Shown here: one piece after another, positions 15,808 through 25,841 of the stretch
How positions within the stretch are numbered: the first letter of the stretch is position 1
How the letters are laid out: every line of letters begins with the position of its first letter
Assembly: GCA_011088215.1 (NCBI GenBank)
Contig: JAALKD010000027.1
Span: 1 to 42,959 of the forward strand
DNA length: 42,959 nucleotides
Reading direction: 5' to 3'
From: Sphingomonadales bacterium
GTDB lineage: Bacteria; Pseudomonadota; Alphaproteobacteria; Sphingomonadales; Kordiimonadaceae
The notes under the pieces: model-generated
What the model saw: only the letters and a program-made list of their open reading frames with translations
Database searches by the model: none
Told to the model about the DNA's origin: nothing
Made by a program: the position numbers and the translations under genes

Positions 15808-18800
15808 TTGGGACAATCGACGGTGCGACTAACAAAACAAAGCCTGGATAACCCCGCTGCAGTTGCTGTGGTTGCGGCCATTATCATGCTGATGGGCATC
15901 GCGTCCATTTTCAGCCTGCCGGCGCAGTTGCTGCCGCAAATTCAAAAGCCGGTCATATCGGTTATAAATTCATGGCCTGGCGCATCGCCTGCTGAAATTG
16001 AAAGCGAGATTTCTGTGCCGGTGGAAGAGGTTCTGCAGGGCACGCCTGGCATGACCGAAATGGTCAGCTGGAATATGGCAAACTTCGGTTTCATGCAGCT
16101 TGAGTTCGCGATTGAAACAGACATGACCCGCGCGTTGATTGACATAATCAGTCGACTGAACCGTTTGCGCCCCCTACCCGCCAACGCAGAAAAACCGCAA
16201 GTGATGATGGGCGAATGGGGCGACGCCAACGACCAACAAATCGAATATTATGTGCAGCAAATCCCAGGCAACGAAGACCGGGCCGGCGAAAATGCCAAGT
16301 ATTTGCGCGATGTAATCAAGCCGGAACTTCAATCGCTTTACGGTGTATCTGAAATTAATTTCGACGATGGCACCGGCGGCGCAGGCGATCAGTTACAGAT
16401 CATTTTTGATCCCTACCGGGCCGCCGAACTGGGTATTGATATTGCCCGCGTTCCGGCCCGCATTGGCCGTTCAGGTGACATATCCAGCGGGTCAGTTGAC
16501 GTCGGGCGCCGTCAATATACCGTGCGCTTCGAAGGCCGCTATGACGCGGACGAACTAGCCGATTTGATCCTTGAATGGCGCGGCGGCTTACCGATCAAAC
16601 TGGGTGATATCGCCCGTGTGGAAATTGGACCGGGCCGGGCAGACGGCTTTATTTACCAGAACGGTAACCGCGCTTACCGCCTGGGCATTTCCAAAACCAA
16701 TGACGCCAACGTGCTGGAAGCGCTGGCAGGCGTGAAAGCACGAATGGACGAACTGAACGCAGGTGCGTTCAAAGACCGCGGTTTGGTGGCACAGTATAGT
16801 TTTGATCCCGGCCTCTATATTGACCGCTCGATTAACTTGCTGGGTAGTAACCTGATCATCGGTATGCTGTTCGCTATTGCTGTGCTGTGGCTATTCCTCA
16901 GGCAGTGGCGGGCGACGCTTCTTATTGCCCTTGCGATACCGATATCCCTGCTTGCCACTTTTGTTGTGCTGAACCTGACCGGTCGCACGCTCAATGTTAT
17001 TTCGCTGGCCGGACTGGCCTTCGCAACAGGCATGGTACTGGACGCAGCAATTGTGGTGCTCGAAAACATCGTACGTCTGCGCGAACGCGGCGAAACACCC
17101 AAGGACGCCAGTGATTTGGGTGTATCACAGGTTTGGGGTGCGCTGCTTGCATCAACAACTACGACAGTGGCCATCTTCATCCCGATCATGTTCCTAAAGG
17201 ACGCGGAAGGGCAAATGTTTGCTGATCTTGCGCTCACCATCGCCATCGGCGTCAGCATGTCATTGCTGGTTGCGGTCACCATCCTACCTACTACAGCGCG
17301 CTTCTGGATGCGCAAACTGCCCGATCCTGAAAAAGGCGAAACCGTTTGGGATCGCATGGCGGATGGCTTAATGGGCGCAACCAATAGGCAGTCAAAGCAG
17401 ATTGGCTGGATCAGCGCGCTGATGGTTGGCTCTATTGTACTGACCGTATTTTTATGGCCACAAAGTAACTATTTGCCCCCGGTTAAGCGTGACACCGTAG
17501 ACAGTTTTCTGTTTTTCCCGCCCGGCTCCAACGTGGAAACTGCGGACAGCGAAATTGCACAGGTGATCGAAGCCCGCATAGCACCATATCTAACTGGGGA
17601 AAAAGAACCCAAAGTTCGGGATTATTTCCTTTGGTCTTTCCCTGGTGCCACTGGTGGCTGGTTGGCGCTGAATGCCGAAGACGGTAGCCGTTTGGACGAG
17701 CTGCAAGCCAAAGTTGACAGCGAAATCATCTCAGGCATCCCCGATATGTTTGGTTTCACCATGCGACGAAGCCTGTTTGGCGGCTTTGACGACGCAAACT
17801 CGGTTGAAATGCGCTTGATGTCGACTGATCTTGAAGCCGTCAAAAATGCGACCATGCAAAGTATGGGCGTTGTCATGGGATCAATCCCGGGGGCAACTGC
17901 CAACCCACAACCTGACCCCTTTGCCGAAGCAACCGAATTGCGGTTTGAACCCAATGACGTGCGGCTGGCGGAAGTTGGCTGGAACCGAGGCGATCTTACC
18001 CAGGTTATCCTTCAACTAGGACAAGGATCATGGCTCGGTGAATATTTTGACGGAACCGAACGGCTGGATATCTATCTAAAATCCGAGCGTTTCGACACGC
18101 CAGAGAAAATCGAGAATGTACCGGTGCAAACACCGCTGGGCGGTATCGTACCGCTGGGCGAACTGGCCAACATTTCTGCAACCTTGGGACCCAATGCCAT
18201 CGTGCGCTTTGACCGAGTGCGTGGCTATAGCCTCGTTGTAAACCCACCGCCAGGCATGTCTCTGGAAGCGCTCATCACAAAACTGCAAACTGATGTGGAA
18301 CCGGCGATCCGTGCCCTGCTTCCCGCTGACGGCAACATTGTTTATGCAGGAAGCGCGGAGGACCTAGCGCGGGCCATCGGAACTCTCAGCGGCAACTTCT
18401 TCATGGCGCTAATTTTGTTAGTGCTCATTATGGCGGCGCTGTTCAAGTCGCTCAAAGCCTCAATATTGGTAATCATATCCATCCCGTTAGCGGGTGTTGG
18501 CGGCGTGCTCGCACTTAACCTAATGAATTTCGTCAAGTTTCAGCCACTCGATCTGCTGGGCATGATTGGCTTCATCATCTTGCTGGGTCTTGTGGTCAAT
18601 AACGCAATCCTGCTAGTGGCGCAGACACGCATCGCAGAGGACCGCGGCATGAACCGAGAACAAGCCGTACGTCAAGCGCTCAGGCTGCGCCTTCGACCCA
18701 TATTCATGAGCACTCTCACCAGTCTATTTGGTATGTTGCCGCTGCTCATATTCCCCGGCGCAGGCAGTGAAATCTACCGCGGCATGGCTGCCGTTATTGT

Positions 18801-18930
18801 TGGCGGAATGAGTGTATCAACGCTGTTTACTCTTGTTCTGTTGCCAAGCTTGCTTCAACTGACAGTTAGTGCCAAAAAGCGGGCGCAGCAAGCTGCAGCG
18901 ACAAATGCGAACCCGCAACCTGCAGAATGA
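15808..18930 (+). CDS. RND efflux pump inner-membrane subunit (HAE1/AcrB family)
   Basis: This 1040-residue pump uses the proton gradient to expel compounds through a tripartite channel. It has the RND layout: an N-terminal membrane helix (about 18-38), a large periplasmic porter region beginning PAQLLPQIQKPVISV, a six-helix membrane block (about 345-555) with VLDAAIVVLEN in the proton-relay helix (one Asp where AcrB has two), a second porter region, and a final helix block with LLGLVVNNAILLV. The start is TTG at 15808; a GTG at 15823 is possible and neither has a strong binding site. The stop overlaps the adaptor start (ATGA). The pump comes before the adaptor, and no outer-membrane channel gene is included. 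A palindromic operator lies just upstream. Confidence 0.93.
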   Translation: MGQSTVRLTKQSLDNPAAVAVVAAIIMLMGIASIFSLPAQLLPQIQKPVISVINSWPGASPAEIESEISVPVEEVLQGTPGMTEMVSWNMANFGFMQLEFAIETDMTRALIDIISRLNRLRPLPANAEKPQVMMGEWGDANDQQIEYYVQQIPGNEDRAGENAKYLRDVIKPELQSLYGVSEINFDDGTGGAGDQLQIIFDPYRAAELGIDIARVPARIGRSGDISSGSVDVGRRQYTVRFEGRYDADELADLILEWRGGLPIKLGDIARVEIGPGRADGFIYQNGNRAYRLGISKTNDANVLEALAGVKARMDELNAGAFKDRGLVAQYSFDPGLYIDRSINLLGSNLIIGMLFAIAVLWLFLRQWRATLLIALAIPISLLATFVVLNLTGRTLNVISLAGLAFATGMVLDAAIVVLENIVRLRERGETPKDASDLGVSQVWGALLASTTTTVAIFIPIMFLKDAEGQMFADLALTIAIGVSMSLLVAVTILPTTARFWMRKLPDPEKGETVWDRMADGLMGATNRQSKQIGWISALMVGSIVLTVFLWPQSNYLPPVKRDTVDSFLFFPPGSNVETADSEIAQVIEARIAPYLTGEKEPKVRDYFLWSFPGATGGWLALNAEDGSRLDELQAKVDSEIISGIPDMFGFTMRRSLFGGFDDANSVEMRLMSTDLEAVKNATMQSMGVVMGSIPGATANPQPDPFAEATELRFEPNDVRLAEVGWNRGDLTQVILQLGQGSWLGEYFDGTERLDIYLKSERFDTPEKIENVPVQTPLGGIVPLGELANISATLGPNAIVRFDRVRGYSLVVNPPPGMSLEALITKLQTDVEPAIRALLPADGNIVYAGSAEDLARAIGTLSGNFFMALILLVLIMAALFKSLKASILVIISIPLAGVGGVLALNLMNFVKFQPLDLLGMIGFIILLGLVVNNAILLVAQTRIAEDRGMNREQAVRQALRLRLRPIFMSTLTSLFGMLPLLIFPGAGSEIYRGMAAVIVGGMSVSTLFTLVLLPSLLQLTVSAKKRAQQAAATNANPQPAE

Positions 18931-20024
18931 ATAGAAAAAAGACAAAAACCAATATGCGAACTACTAAAAAACATAACTGCGGCCTCCTGCTCCTTGCTGG
19001 CTTATTGACCGGCCTGACGTCCGCGACGTATGCGCAACAACAAGAAATGCCACCTGCTCAAGTGCAGGTGGCACTTGCAGAGCAACGCATGATGGCACCG
19101 GTGATCGATGTTAACGGCACGGTTATCAGTCTGAATGACAGCCGCATCGCCGCAGAAGTTGAAGGCAAGTTGACATCAATCGTTCAGGTAGGCACCCCAG
19201 TGCGCAAAGACGACGTTCTGGCGACCATCGATGGTCGGTTGCTGGAAATTGCTCACCGCCGTGCGGTGTCTGCCCTGAAACGGTTGCAGGCAGACATGAC
19301 TTTTCGCGAACAAGATGTGGCGCGCTTCGAAGACCTGGCTTCGCGCGACAATGCTTCCAAATCTCGGCTTGAGGAAGTTATCTCCCAGCGCGATATGATC
19401 GCCCAAGAAGTGGAAGACGCCAAGGCACTGGTTGACCAAACCCAGGGCGATCTGGAACGTGCCAGTATACGAGCACCGTTCACCGGCACTGTCGTCGCGC
19501 GTCTGGCAAACATCGGTGAATATCTAAATATTGGTTCTGAAGTTGTGCGTTTTGTCGACACGGAGAATGTGGAGATTGTCCTGCCCGCGCCGCTGGCGAT
19601 CACGCAGTATCTCATCGCCGGTGCTGAGGTATCAGTACTCAGCGCAAACGGCTCTCATTCGCTGCCGATACGCACAGTGGTGCCAGTTGGCGATGCTGTC
19701 TCCCGCATGGTCGAAGTTCGGCTGAAAGCTTCAGGGGCGCATTGGCCAATTGGCACACCTGTAAAAGTAAGTCTGCCTAAAAGCGCACCAGTTGACAGTG
19801 TTGCCGTACCACGCGACGCGGTTGTGTTGAAATCAGGTCGATCCTACTTGTTTAAAGTAGGTGCTGACGATAAAGCCGAGCAGGTTACCGCAGACATCCT
19901 GTCAACTGTCGGGCTTTGGGTTGCCTTGCGGCGAGGCGTAGAGGCCGGTGACCGTATCGTTATTCGCGGGGCAGAACGCCTGCAACCCGGGCAAGCCGTG
20001 GTGGTACAAGAGCAAGCGCGTTAA
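18927..20024 (+). CDS. RND periplasmic adaptor subunit (membrane fusion protein)
   Basis: This 365-residue adaptor joins the pump to an outer-membrane channel. An N-terminal hydrophobic segment (about 18-36, ending ATYAQQ) is a signal peptide. A lipoyl/barrel-sandwich half (VNGTVISLNDSRIAAEVEG) is followed by a helical hairpin at about 110-175, rich in charged heptads, then the second lipoyl half (IRAPFTGTVVARLANIGEY) and beta-barrel and membrane-proximal domains. There is no lipobox cysteine in the signal region. The ATG overlaps the pump's TGA stop by four bases, so the two are translationally coupled. The hairpin is short, as in adaptors that form compact pumps. Confidence 0.92.
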   Translation: MNRKKTKTNMRTTKKHNCGLLLLAGLLTGLTSATYAQQQEMPPAQVQVALAEQRMMAPVIDVNGTVISLNDSRIAAEVEGKLTSIVQVGTPVRKDDVLATIDGRLLEIAHRRAVSALKRLQADMTFREQDVARFEDLASRDNASKSRLEEVISQRDMIAQEVEDAKALVDQTQGDLERASIRAPFTGTVVARLANIGEYLNIGSEVVRFVDTENVEIVLPAPLAITQYLIAGAEVSVLSANGSHSLPIRTVVPVGDAVSRMVEVRLKASGAHWPIGTPVKVSLPKSAPVDSVAVPRDAVVLKSGRSYLFKVGADDKAEQVTADILSTVGLWVALRRGVEAGDRIVIRGAERLQPGQAVVVQEQAR

Positions 20025-20067
20025 TCGGCATCGCAAAAACACCGCATTCCTTTAGATGTTTAAAAAA

Positions 20068-20081
20068 TATGCAAATGCATA
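20068..20081. repeat. Short palindrome TATGCA-AA-TGCATA
   Basis: A six-base inverted repeat with a two-base centre lies 32 bases before the ATG of the A/T-rich hydrolase, in the 88-base gap after the RND adaptor gene. It could be an operator. It has no T-run on the adaptor side, so it is not a terminator. Confidence 0.3.
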
Positions 20082-20112
20082 AACCTAATAATTCCCGCGA
20101 TCATGATTATCT

Positions 20113-21168
20113 ATGACAGGCCTAATCATAGAATGGCCGGGGAATAAAGTGAAAGAATTCACAGAAGACGATATAAACATCATTCAGAAAACAGCCCTTA
20201 AGTTTCCAACTCATACGCAATTATCTGTTGCCAAGATACGGGATCAAAATACGCATTTTTATGGCACGCTTGTCACCAGCAGCAAAACGACTAAATCAGT
20301 GGATAACGCACGGCACCTGTTTGAGATCGGCTCAATCACAAAGGTTTTCACATCACATCTGCTGGCACAACTGGTAACAGATAACAAAGTAAACCTTGAT
20401 GACTCTATTGATGAATATCTCGGGTATGCGCTGAACAATAATGCAATCATCACACTAAAAGAACTGGCAAACCATACTGCTGGATTACCTCGTATACCGC
20501 CGGGCATGTTCTGGGAAGCTGCATTTAAAAACAAACACAACCCTTATAAAAACTACAGCGCAGAACGACTAGAATACTATCTACAGCATACACTAAAGCT
20601 AAAAAAGAAAGGTAAAAGCCGCTATTCAAACTTAGGTGCTGGGTTGCTTGGCTTTACACTTGGCAAGATAACCGGCGCTAATTATGAAACCATGCTAAAA
20701 AACAATATATTTTCGCCATTGAACATGCACAAAAGCGGTATCGATAGAGATAACATTAAAGCCAAAATCATTGAGGGGCGAAACAAAAAAGGGAAAAAGA
20801 CAAGCCACTGGGACCTAGCCTCGCTGGAAGGAGCCGGAGCGATTTTATCCTCTGTGACAGATTTAGCAAAATTTGTCCAAGCGGGTTTTGACAAGAATAA
20901 TACGGCACATCTTCTACAACAACAACCGACGGTTAGGTTAAACAAGCTTGAGCAAATAGGTTTAGGCTGGGTTATCCGCAAGCATAAGATAACTGAAAAC
21001 AGGCCATTGCTATGGCATAATGGCGGCACGGGTGGATTTTATTCTATTGTGGTCACAGATACAGAGCGGAAAACAGGTGTTATTATCCTTTCGAATGTTT
21101 CAGGCTTATCTTTTTTTAAAGCCGAAAACATTACACACCTTGCCTTCAATATATTGAAGAGCATGTAA
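20113..21168 (+). CDS. Serine hydrolase, beta-lactamase class C-like, A/T-rich
   Basis: This is a 351-residue PF00144 protein with Ser74-Ile-Thr-Lys77 in FEIGSITKVFT, Tyr171-Ser-Asn173 in RYSNLGAG and His302-Asn-Gly304 in WHNGGTGGF, so all three catalytic motifs are present. No signal peptide is visible, which suggests a cytoplasmic enzyme or a wrong start. A GTG at 20149 with GGGGA about seven bases upstream is an alternative start and would shorten it by 12 residues. The gene is visibly richer in A/T and in Lys/Asn codons than its neighbours, and it sits alone between the RND operon and the convergent metH gene, which suggests recent acquisition. It could be an esterase, peptidase or true beta-lactamase; motifs alone do not decide. 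Confidence 0.82.
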   Translation: MTGLIIEWPGNKVKEFTEDDINIIQKTALKFPTHTQLSVAKIRDQNTHFYGTLVTSSKTTKSVDNARHLFEIGSITKVFTSHLLAQLVTDNKVNLDDSIDEYLGYALNNNAIITLKELANHTAGLPRIPPGMFWEAAFKNKHNPYKNYSAERLEYYLQHTLKLKKKGKSRYSNLGAGLLGFTLGKITGANYETMLKNNIFSPLNMHKSGIDRDNIKAKIIEGRNKKGKKTSHWDLASLEGAGAILSSVTDLAKFVQAGFDKNNTAHLLQQQPTVRLNKLEQIGLGWVIRKHKITENRPLLWHNGGTGGFYSIVVTDTERKTGVIILSNVSGLSFFKAENITHLAFNILKSM

Positions 21169-21193
21169 GAAATCCAAGAATCAAGCGTAACGG

Positions 21194-23824
21194 TCAATAC
21201 CCGAGATTAGGCCGCAGCCACCGTTCAGCTGTATCCACACTTACACCGCGCCGGGCTGCATAGTCTTCAAGCTGGTCACGGTTAATTTTTCCGATACCAA
21301 AATAATGCGCACCTGGATGGGCGAAATAGTAACCGGAGACCGCCGCTGTTGGCAGCATAGCGTAGCTATTGGTTAGCGTAACGCCCATTTGTTCCGTGGC
21401 ATCCAGCAAGCGGAACAGTTCCACTTTTTCAGAATGATCCGGGCATGCCGGATATCCAGGTGCCGGACGAATACCCTGATAACGCTCTTTGATCATATCG
21501 TTATTGCTGAGCGTCTCGTCGGGCACAAAACCCCAGAATTCAGTACGAACCCGTTCGTGCATCCGCTCGGCAAAGGCCTCGGCCAGCCGGTCAGCCAGCG
21601 CCTTTAGCAGGATCTCATTGTAATCATCATGCGCAGCCTTGAAACGCTCAACATGCGGCTCAATACCGTGGCCCGCCGTGACAACAAAACCACCTATCCA
21701 GTCGACAGGGCCACCTGCAGGCGCAATAAAGTCTGCAAGGCAATCGTTGCTGCGTCCCGCGCGTTTTTGCACCTGTTGGCGTAGGAAATGCACTTTCGAC
21801 AATTCAACGTCCCGGCTTTCATCGGCGTAGAGTGTCACGTCATCCCCATCTCGCGCAGCGGGCCAAAAACCAACAACTGCTTTAGCTGTTAGCCATTTCT
21901 CATTGACGATCTGCTTAAGCATTGCCTTTGCATCTTCAAACAGACTTCTGGCGCTTTCGCCGACCACATCATCCTCAAGGATCGCTGGGTAAGTGCCCGC
22001 AAGCTCCCATGTGCGGAAAAACGGTGTCCAGTCGATGCGGTCGATGAGTTCCGTCAGCGGATACTCATCGAACACTTTGGTGCCAGTGAACTGTGGTTTA
22101 ACTGGTGTGTAACTATCAAAAGGCACAGATGCCGCATTGTCCCGGGCCGCCATCAGACTAACCAATCGGTCCACCTTGGGTTTGGCGAGGCGCTTTCTGA
22201 CAACTTCATCGTAATCCGCGCGGGTTTTGGCAACAAAGTCATCACGTAATTCGTCAGACATCAGGGTGCTGGCCACACCCACAGCGCGCGATGCATCCAA
22301 AACATGGACAATCGGCCCGGAATAGCCAGGCGCGATTTTCACAGCCGTGTGCACCTTGCTCGTGGTGGCGCCGCCAATAAGCAACGGCATGGTAAAGCCG
22401 GAACGCTCCATTTCCGCGCCCACAGTGACCATTTCGTCCAGCGACGGTGTAATCAGGCCCGACAGTCCGATCATGTCAGCATTTTGGTCGTTCGCCTCCT
22501 TGAGAATATCGGCCCAAGGCACCATTACGCCCATGTCGATAACTTCATAGTTATTGCACTGTAGAACTACGCCAACGATATTTTTTCCGATGTCATGCAC
22601 ATCGCCTTTCACCGTCGCCATGATAATTTTACCCTTAGCGCGTGCGCCTTCTTCTTTTTCGGCCTCAATGAACGGTTGCAGGTAATTTACTGCCTGTTTC
22701 ATCACCCTCGCAGACTTCACCACCTGCGGCAGGAACATTTCGCCAGAGCCGAACAGGTCACCAACAACATTCATGCCGTCCATCAACGGGCCTTCGATCA
22801 CCTGAATGGGACGATCAAACTGCTGGCGGGCCTCTTCCGCGTCTTCTTCGATGTAGTCGGCAATGCCTTTAACCAACGCATGCTCCATGCGTTTCTTCAC
22901 GGGTTTTTCGCGCCACGACAGGTCTTCGACACGTTTTACGCCGCCCTGCCCGCGGTACTCATCGGCAACATCCAGAAGACGTTCGGTCGCGTCATCGCGC
23001 CGGTTGAGGACAACATCCTCCACTCGCTCCTTCAGCTTTGGAGGAATATCGGAATAAACCGTCAGCTGGCCCGCGTTAACAATACCCATATCCATGCCCG
23101 CACGGATCGCATGATACAGGAACACGCTGTGCATGGCTTCGCGAACAGGATTGTTGCCCCGAAACGAGAAGGACACATTGGACACTCCACCGGACACTTT
23201 GGCGTAAGGCAGATTAGATTTGATCAACCGCGTCGCTTCGATGAAATCGACGCCGTAATTGTTATGCTCTTCAATACCGGTTGCGACCGCAAAAATGTTG
23301 GGATCAAAGATGATGTCTTCCGGCGGGAAACCAACTTCGTTCACCAGAATATCATAGGACCGTTTGCAAATATCAAACTTGCGATCAATGCTATCCGCCT
23401 GACCGTCGGTATCAAACGCCATTACCACGACAGCCGCCCCGTAGCGCATAATGCGCTTGGCCTGCCACACGAAAGGCTCTTTGCCCTCTTTCATGCTGAT
23501 CGAGTTAACAACCGCCTTACCTTGCACACACTTTAGACCCGCCTCAATCACCGACCATTTGGAACTGTCGATCATTACTGGTACACGGGCGATGTCTGGC
23601 TCTGCAGCTATACGGTTAAGAAACTTGACCATCGCATCTTCGGCATCAAGCATGGCGTCATCCATGTTGATATCGATGATTTGCGCCCCGCCTTCAACTT
23701 GATGGCGGGCAACAGAGACCGCTTCCTCGTAATTATCTTCGAAGATCAGCTTCTTGAACTTGGCTGAACCAGCCACATTGGTACGTTCACCAACATTGAT
23801 AAATTGTGCTGTGGGACGGGCCAT
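21194..23824 (-). CDS. metH: Methionine synthase, folate/B12/activation half
   Basis: This 876-residue protein carries the C-terminal modules of cobalamin-dependent methionine synthase. In order: the pterin-binding (methyl-tetrahydrofolate) barrel at about 5-265 with [11 protein letters not shown]; the cobalamin cap at about 290-380; the B12-binding Rossmann domain with Asp408-Val-His410-Asp-Ile-Gly413, His410 being the lower cobalt ligand; and the S-adenosylmethionine-dependent reactivation domain at about 550-870, with [12 protein letters not shown]. It must work with the separate homocysteine-binding protein encoded four bases upstream. Split MetH is known in several Alphaproteobacteria, so this is not a broken gene. 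It is the last gene of the methionine-cycle operon and converges on the A/T-rich hydrolase gene. Confidence 0.95.
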   Translation of the reverse strand: MARPTAQFINVGERTNVAGSAKFKKLIFEDNYEEAVSVARHQVEGGAQIIDINMDDAMLDAEDAMVKFLNRIAAEPDIARVPVMIDSSKWSVIEAGLKCVQGKAVVNSISMKEGKEPFVWQAKRIMRYGAAVVVMAFDTDGQADSIDRKFDICKRSYDILVNEVGFPPEDIIFDPNIFAVATGIEEHNNYGVDFIEATRLIKSNLPYAKVSGGVSNVSFSFRGNNPVREAMHSVFLYHAIRAGMDMGIVNAGQLTVYSDIPPKLKERVEDVVLNRRDDATERLLDVADEYRGQGGVKRVEDLSWREKPVKKRMEHALVKGIADYIEEDAEEARQQFDRPIQVIEGPLMDGMNVVGDLFGSGEMFLPQVVKSARVMKQAVNYLQPFIEAEKEEGARAKGKIIMATVKGDVHDIGKNIVGVVLQCNNYEVIDMGVMVPWADILKEANDQNADMIGLSGLITPSLDEMVTVGAEMERSGFTMPLLIGGATTSKVHTAVKIAPGYSGPIVHVLDASRAVGVASTLMSDELRDDFVAKTRADYDEVVRKRLAKPKVDRLVSLMAARDNAASVPFDSYTPVKPQFTGTKVFDEYPLTELIDRIDWTPFFRTWELAGTYPAILEDDVVGESARSLFEDAKAMLKQIVNEKWLTAKAVVGFWPAARDGDDVTLYADESRDVELSKVHFLRQQVQKRAGRSNDCLADFIAPAGGPVDWIGGFVVTAGHGIEPHVERFKAAHDDYNEILLKALADRLAEAFAERMHERVRTEFWGFVPDETLSNNDMIKERYQGIRPAPGYPACPDHSEKVELFRLLDATEQMGVTLTNSYAMLPTAAVSGYYFAHPGAHYFGIGKINRDQLEDYAARRGVSVDTAERWLRPNLGY

Positions 23825-23828
23825 AATT

Positions 23829-24914
23829 TTACTCGGCTACCATGTTAACAAGCGTTACGGGGTCAATGCCAGATAGGCGCATGACCGGATCCAGCGCGAC
23901 CGGCTTGCGCGGCGACACACCGTCCACCGCTTCGGCGATGGCGCGAATATGGTCTGGTGTAGTACCGCAGCAGCCGCCGGTTATATTAAGTAAGCCTTCT
24001 TCCGCCCAGGCGCCCAGTTGGGCTGCCGTGTCCTCTGGTAATTCGTCATACTCGCCCAGTTCATTGGGCAATCCGGCGTTTGGATAAACGCATACCCGGG
24101 TCTCAGCGATAGCAGACAAAGCAACCGCGTGGGGGCGTAAATGCTCCGCCCCAAAGGCGCAGTTCAGGCCAATGGTAAAGGGTTTGGCGTGCTTAACCGA
24201 ATACCAGAAGGCTTCAACGGTTTGCCCGGACAGGTTACGCCCGGACATATCCGTTACGGTGAAAGAAATCATTAACGGCAGGCGCACACCCATTTCCTCA
24301 AACACATCTTCAGCCGCGAAAATCGCTGCTTTTGCGTTCAGGCTGTCAAAAATGGTCTCAATCAACAGGATATCAACGCCGCCCTCGATCAAGGCGGCAA
24401 CCTGCTCTTTATAGGCCTCGACAACTTCATCAAAAGTGACCGCCCGGTAGCCCGGGTTATTTACGTCAGGGGATATGGACAGGGTTTTATTCATCGGACC
24501 GATTGCACCAGCAACAAATCTCGGCCGCTCAGGTGTTTTGGTGGTCCAGTTATCCGCCGCGACGCGAGCGCGTGTGGCAGCGGCGATATTAAGCTCGCGT
24601 GCCAATGCCTGCATGTCATAGTCGGCAAGCGAAATTCGGGTGCAATTGAATGTATTAGTTTCAATAATATCCGCACCCGCCGCCAAAAACTCTTCGTGAA
24701 TTTTCTCAATAATATCAGGTTGTGTAACACACAAAATCTCATTGTTGCCCTTCAGGTCAGACGGCCAGTCTGCATACTGTGAGCCACGGAAATCGGCCTC
24801 AGTAAGCCCTTCACGCTGGATCATTGTGCCCATAGCACCGTCCATTATAAGAATGCGTGCGGTCGCGGCCGTTTCAAGGCGATCAAAAACATCCGTTTTG
24901 ATGGGGTCAGTCAT
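23829..24914 (-). CDS. metH: Methionine synthase, homocysteine-binding half
   Basis: This 361-residue S-methyltransferase domain (PF02574) is the N-terminal module of MetH as a separate protein. It binds homocysteine through zinc, held by Cys in LNCAFGAEH and by the Cys pair in TGGCCGTT. The opening [13 protein letters not shown] is typical of the family. The start at ATG 24914 is set by GGAGG eight bases upstream and by the metF stop two bases before it; a longer frame reaching into metF is not credible. Its stop lies four bases before the second metH gene. Together the two products catalyse methyl transfer from methyl-tetrahydrofolate via cobalamin to homocysteine. Confidence 0.95.
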   Translation of the reverse strand: MTDPIKTDVFDRLETAATARILIMDGAMGTMIQREGLTEADFRGSQYADWPSDLKGNNEILCVTQPDIIEKIHEEFLAAGADIIETNTFNCTRISLADYDMQALARELNIAAATRARVAADNWTTKTPERPRFVAGAIGPMNKTLSISPDVNNPGYRAVTFDEVVEAYKEQVAALIEGGVDILLIETIFDSLNAKAAIFAAEDVFEEMGVRLPLMISFTVTDMSGRNLSGQTVEAFWYSVKHAKPFTIGLNCAFGAEHLRPHAVALSAIAETRVCVYPNAGLPNELGEYDELPEDTAAQLGAWAEEGLLNITGGCCGTTPDHIRAIAEAVDGVSPRKPVALDPVMRLSGIDPVTLVNMVAE

Positions 24915-24916
24915 GG

Positions 24917-25837
24917 TTACACCTCCGTCCTGCTTGGGGAAGTTCGGTGGCCAAGCATATGGCACACCGCAAAAGTTAGGTCGGCGCGGTTCAGGGTGTA
25001 AAAATGGAAGTCCTTCACGCCGCCAGCATATAGTTTGCGGCACATTTCGCCAGCAACAGTTGCCGCAACAAGCGTTCGGGTTTCAGGCTTATCGTCCAGC
25101 CCCTCGAACAAATCACCGAGCCATTTGGGAACAGACGCCCCGGTCGACGCTGCAAAATTGCTGAGCGTCTTAAAATTTGAAACCGGCAAGATGCCCGGAA
25201 CGATCGGCACATCGATACCGAAGGACTGACAGTGATCCAGAAAACGAAAATATTTATCTGTTTCAAAGAAAAACTGAGTAATGGCCCGGTTGGCCCCTGC
25301 ATCAATTTTACGCTTCAAATTATCCAGGTCGGCCGCCAAATTGGGGCTATCCGGATGAATTTCAGGGTATGTCGCCACTGAAATATCAAAATCGCCAACA
25401 CCACGAATACCGGCAACCAGTTCTGCGGCATTCTGGTATCCTTCCGGATGCGGTTCATACCGGTTGGCTCCTTCGGGCGGATCTCCACGCAGAGCAACAA
25501 TACTGCGGACACCAGCAGCCTGATAGTCTTTTATAACAGCGTTAATCTCATCGCGAGTGGCACCGACACAAGTCAAGTGAGCAGCAGGCTTCAGGCTTGT
25601 CTCATCTAGGATGCGTTTTACGGTGTTGTGGGTGCGCTCCCGGGTCGACCCTCCGGCACCGTATGTAACCGACACGAATGAAGGGTTTAACGCCTCAAGC
25701 TTTTTGATTGATGCCCAGAGGGTTTCTTCCATTTTGGGTGTTTTCGGCGGGAAAAACTCAAAGGAAATATTGGCGTCGTTAACCGGGGCAGCAAACAACG
25801 AGCCGGACCGTGCCAGTGTATCATTAAAATCGCTCAT
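24917..25837 (-). CDS. metF: 5,10-methylenetetrahydrofolate reductase
   Basis: This 306-residue FAD enzyme makes 5-methyl-tetrahydrofolate, the methyl donor for MetH. SFEFFPPKT near residue 24 carries the catalytic Glu. Further family features are SVTYGAGGSTRERT, HLTCVGATRDEI, ALRGDPPEG and a QFFFETDKYFRF segment. The ATG at 25837 is preferred because it lies just after the stop of the upstream regulator gene (25842), with AGAGAG as a binding site; a frame starting at 25858 would overlap it. The stop is two bases before metH. The enzyme and its consumer are thus tightly co-expressed. Confidence 0.95.
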   Translation of the reverse strand: MSDFNDTLARSGSLFAAPVNDANISFEFFPPKTPKMEETLWASIKKLEALNPSFVSVTYGAGGSTRERTHNTVKRILDETSLKPAAHLTCVGATRDEINAVIKDYQAAGVRSIVALRGDPPEGANRYEPHPEGYQNAAELVAGIRGVGDFDISVATYPEIHPDSPNLAADLDNLKRKIDAGANRAITQFFFETDKYFRFLDHCQSFGIDVPIVPGILPVSNFKTLSNFAASTGASVPKWLGDLFEGLDDKPETRTLVAATVAGEMCRKLYAGGVKDFHFYTLNRADLTFAVCHMLGHRTSPSRTEV

Positions 25838-25841
25838 TGCG

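Noticed and set aside
22595..23536. Open frame of 313 codons on the plus strand inside metH
   Set aside because: It is fully antisense to the strongly conserved pterin-binding and B12 parts of metH and shows no family features.
21194..24914. metH as a gene broken in two
   Set aside because: Each part begins with its own start and binding site at a domain boundary, and split MetH is known in Alphaproteobacteria.
24914..25043. Longer N-terminus for the first metH gene, overlapping metF
   Set aside because: It overlaps the conserved C-terminus of metF and reads as low-complexity Pro/Arg sequence. The ATG at 24914 has GGAGG eight bases upstream.
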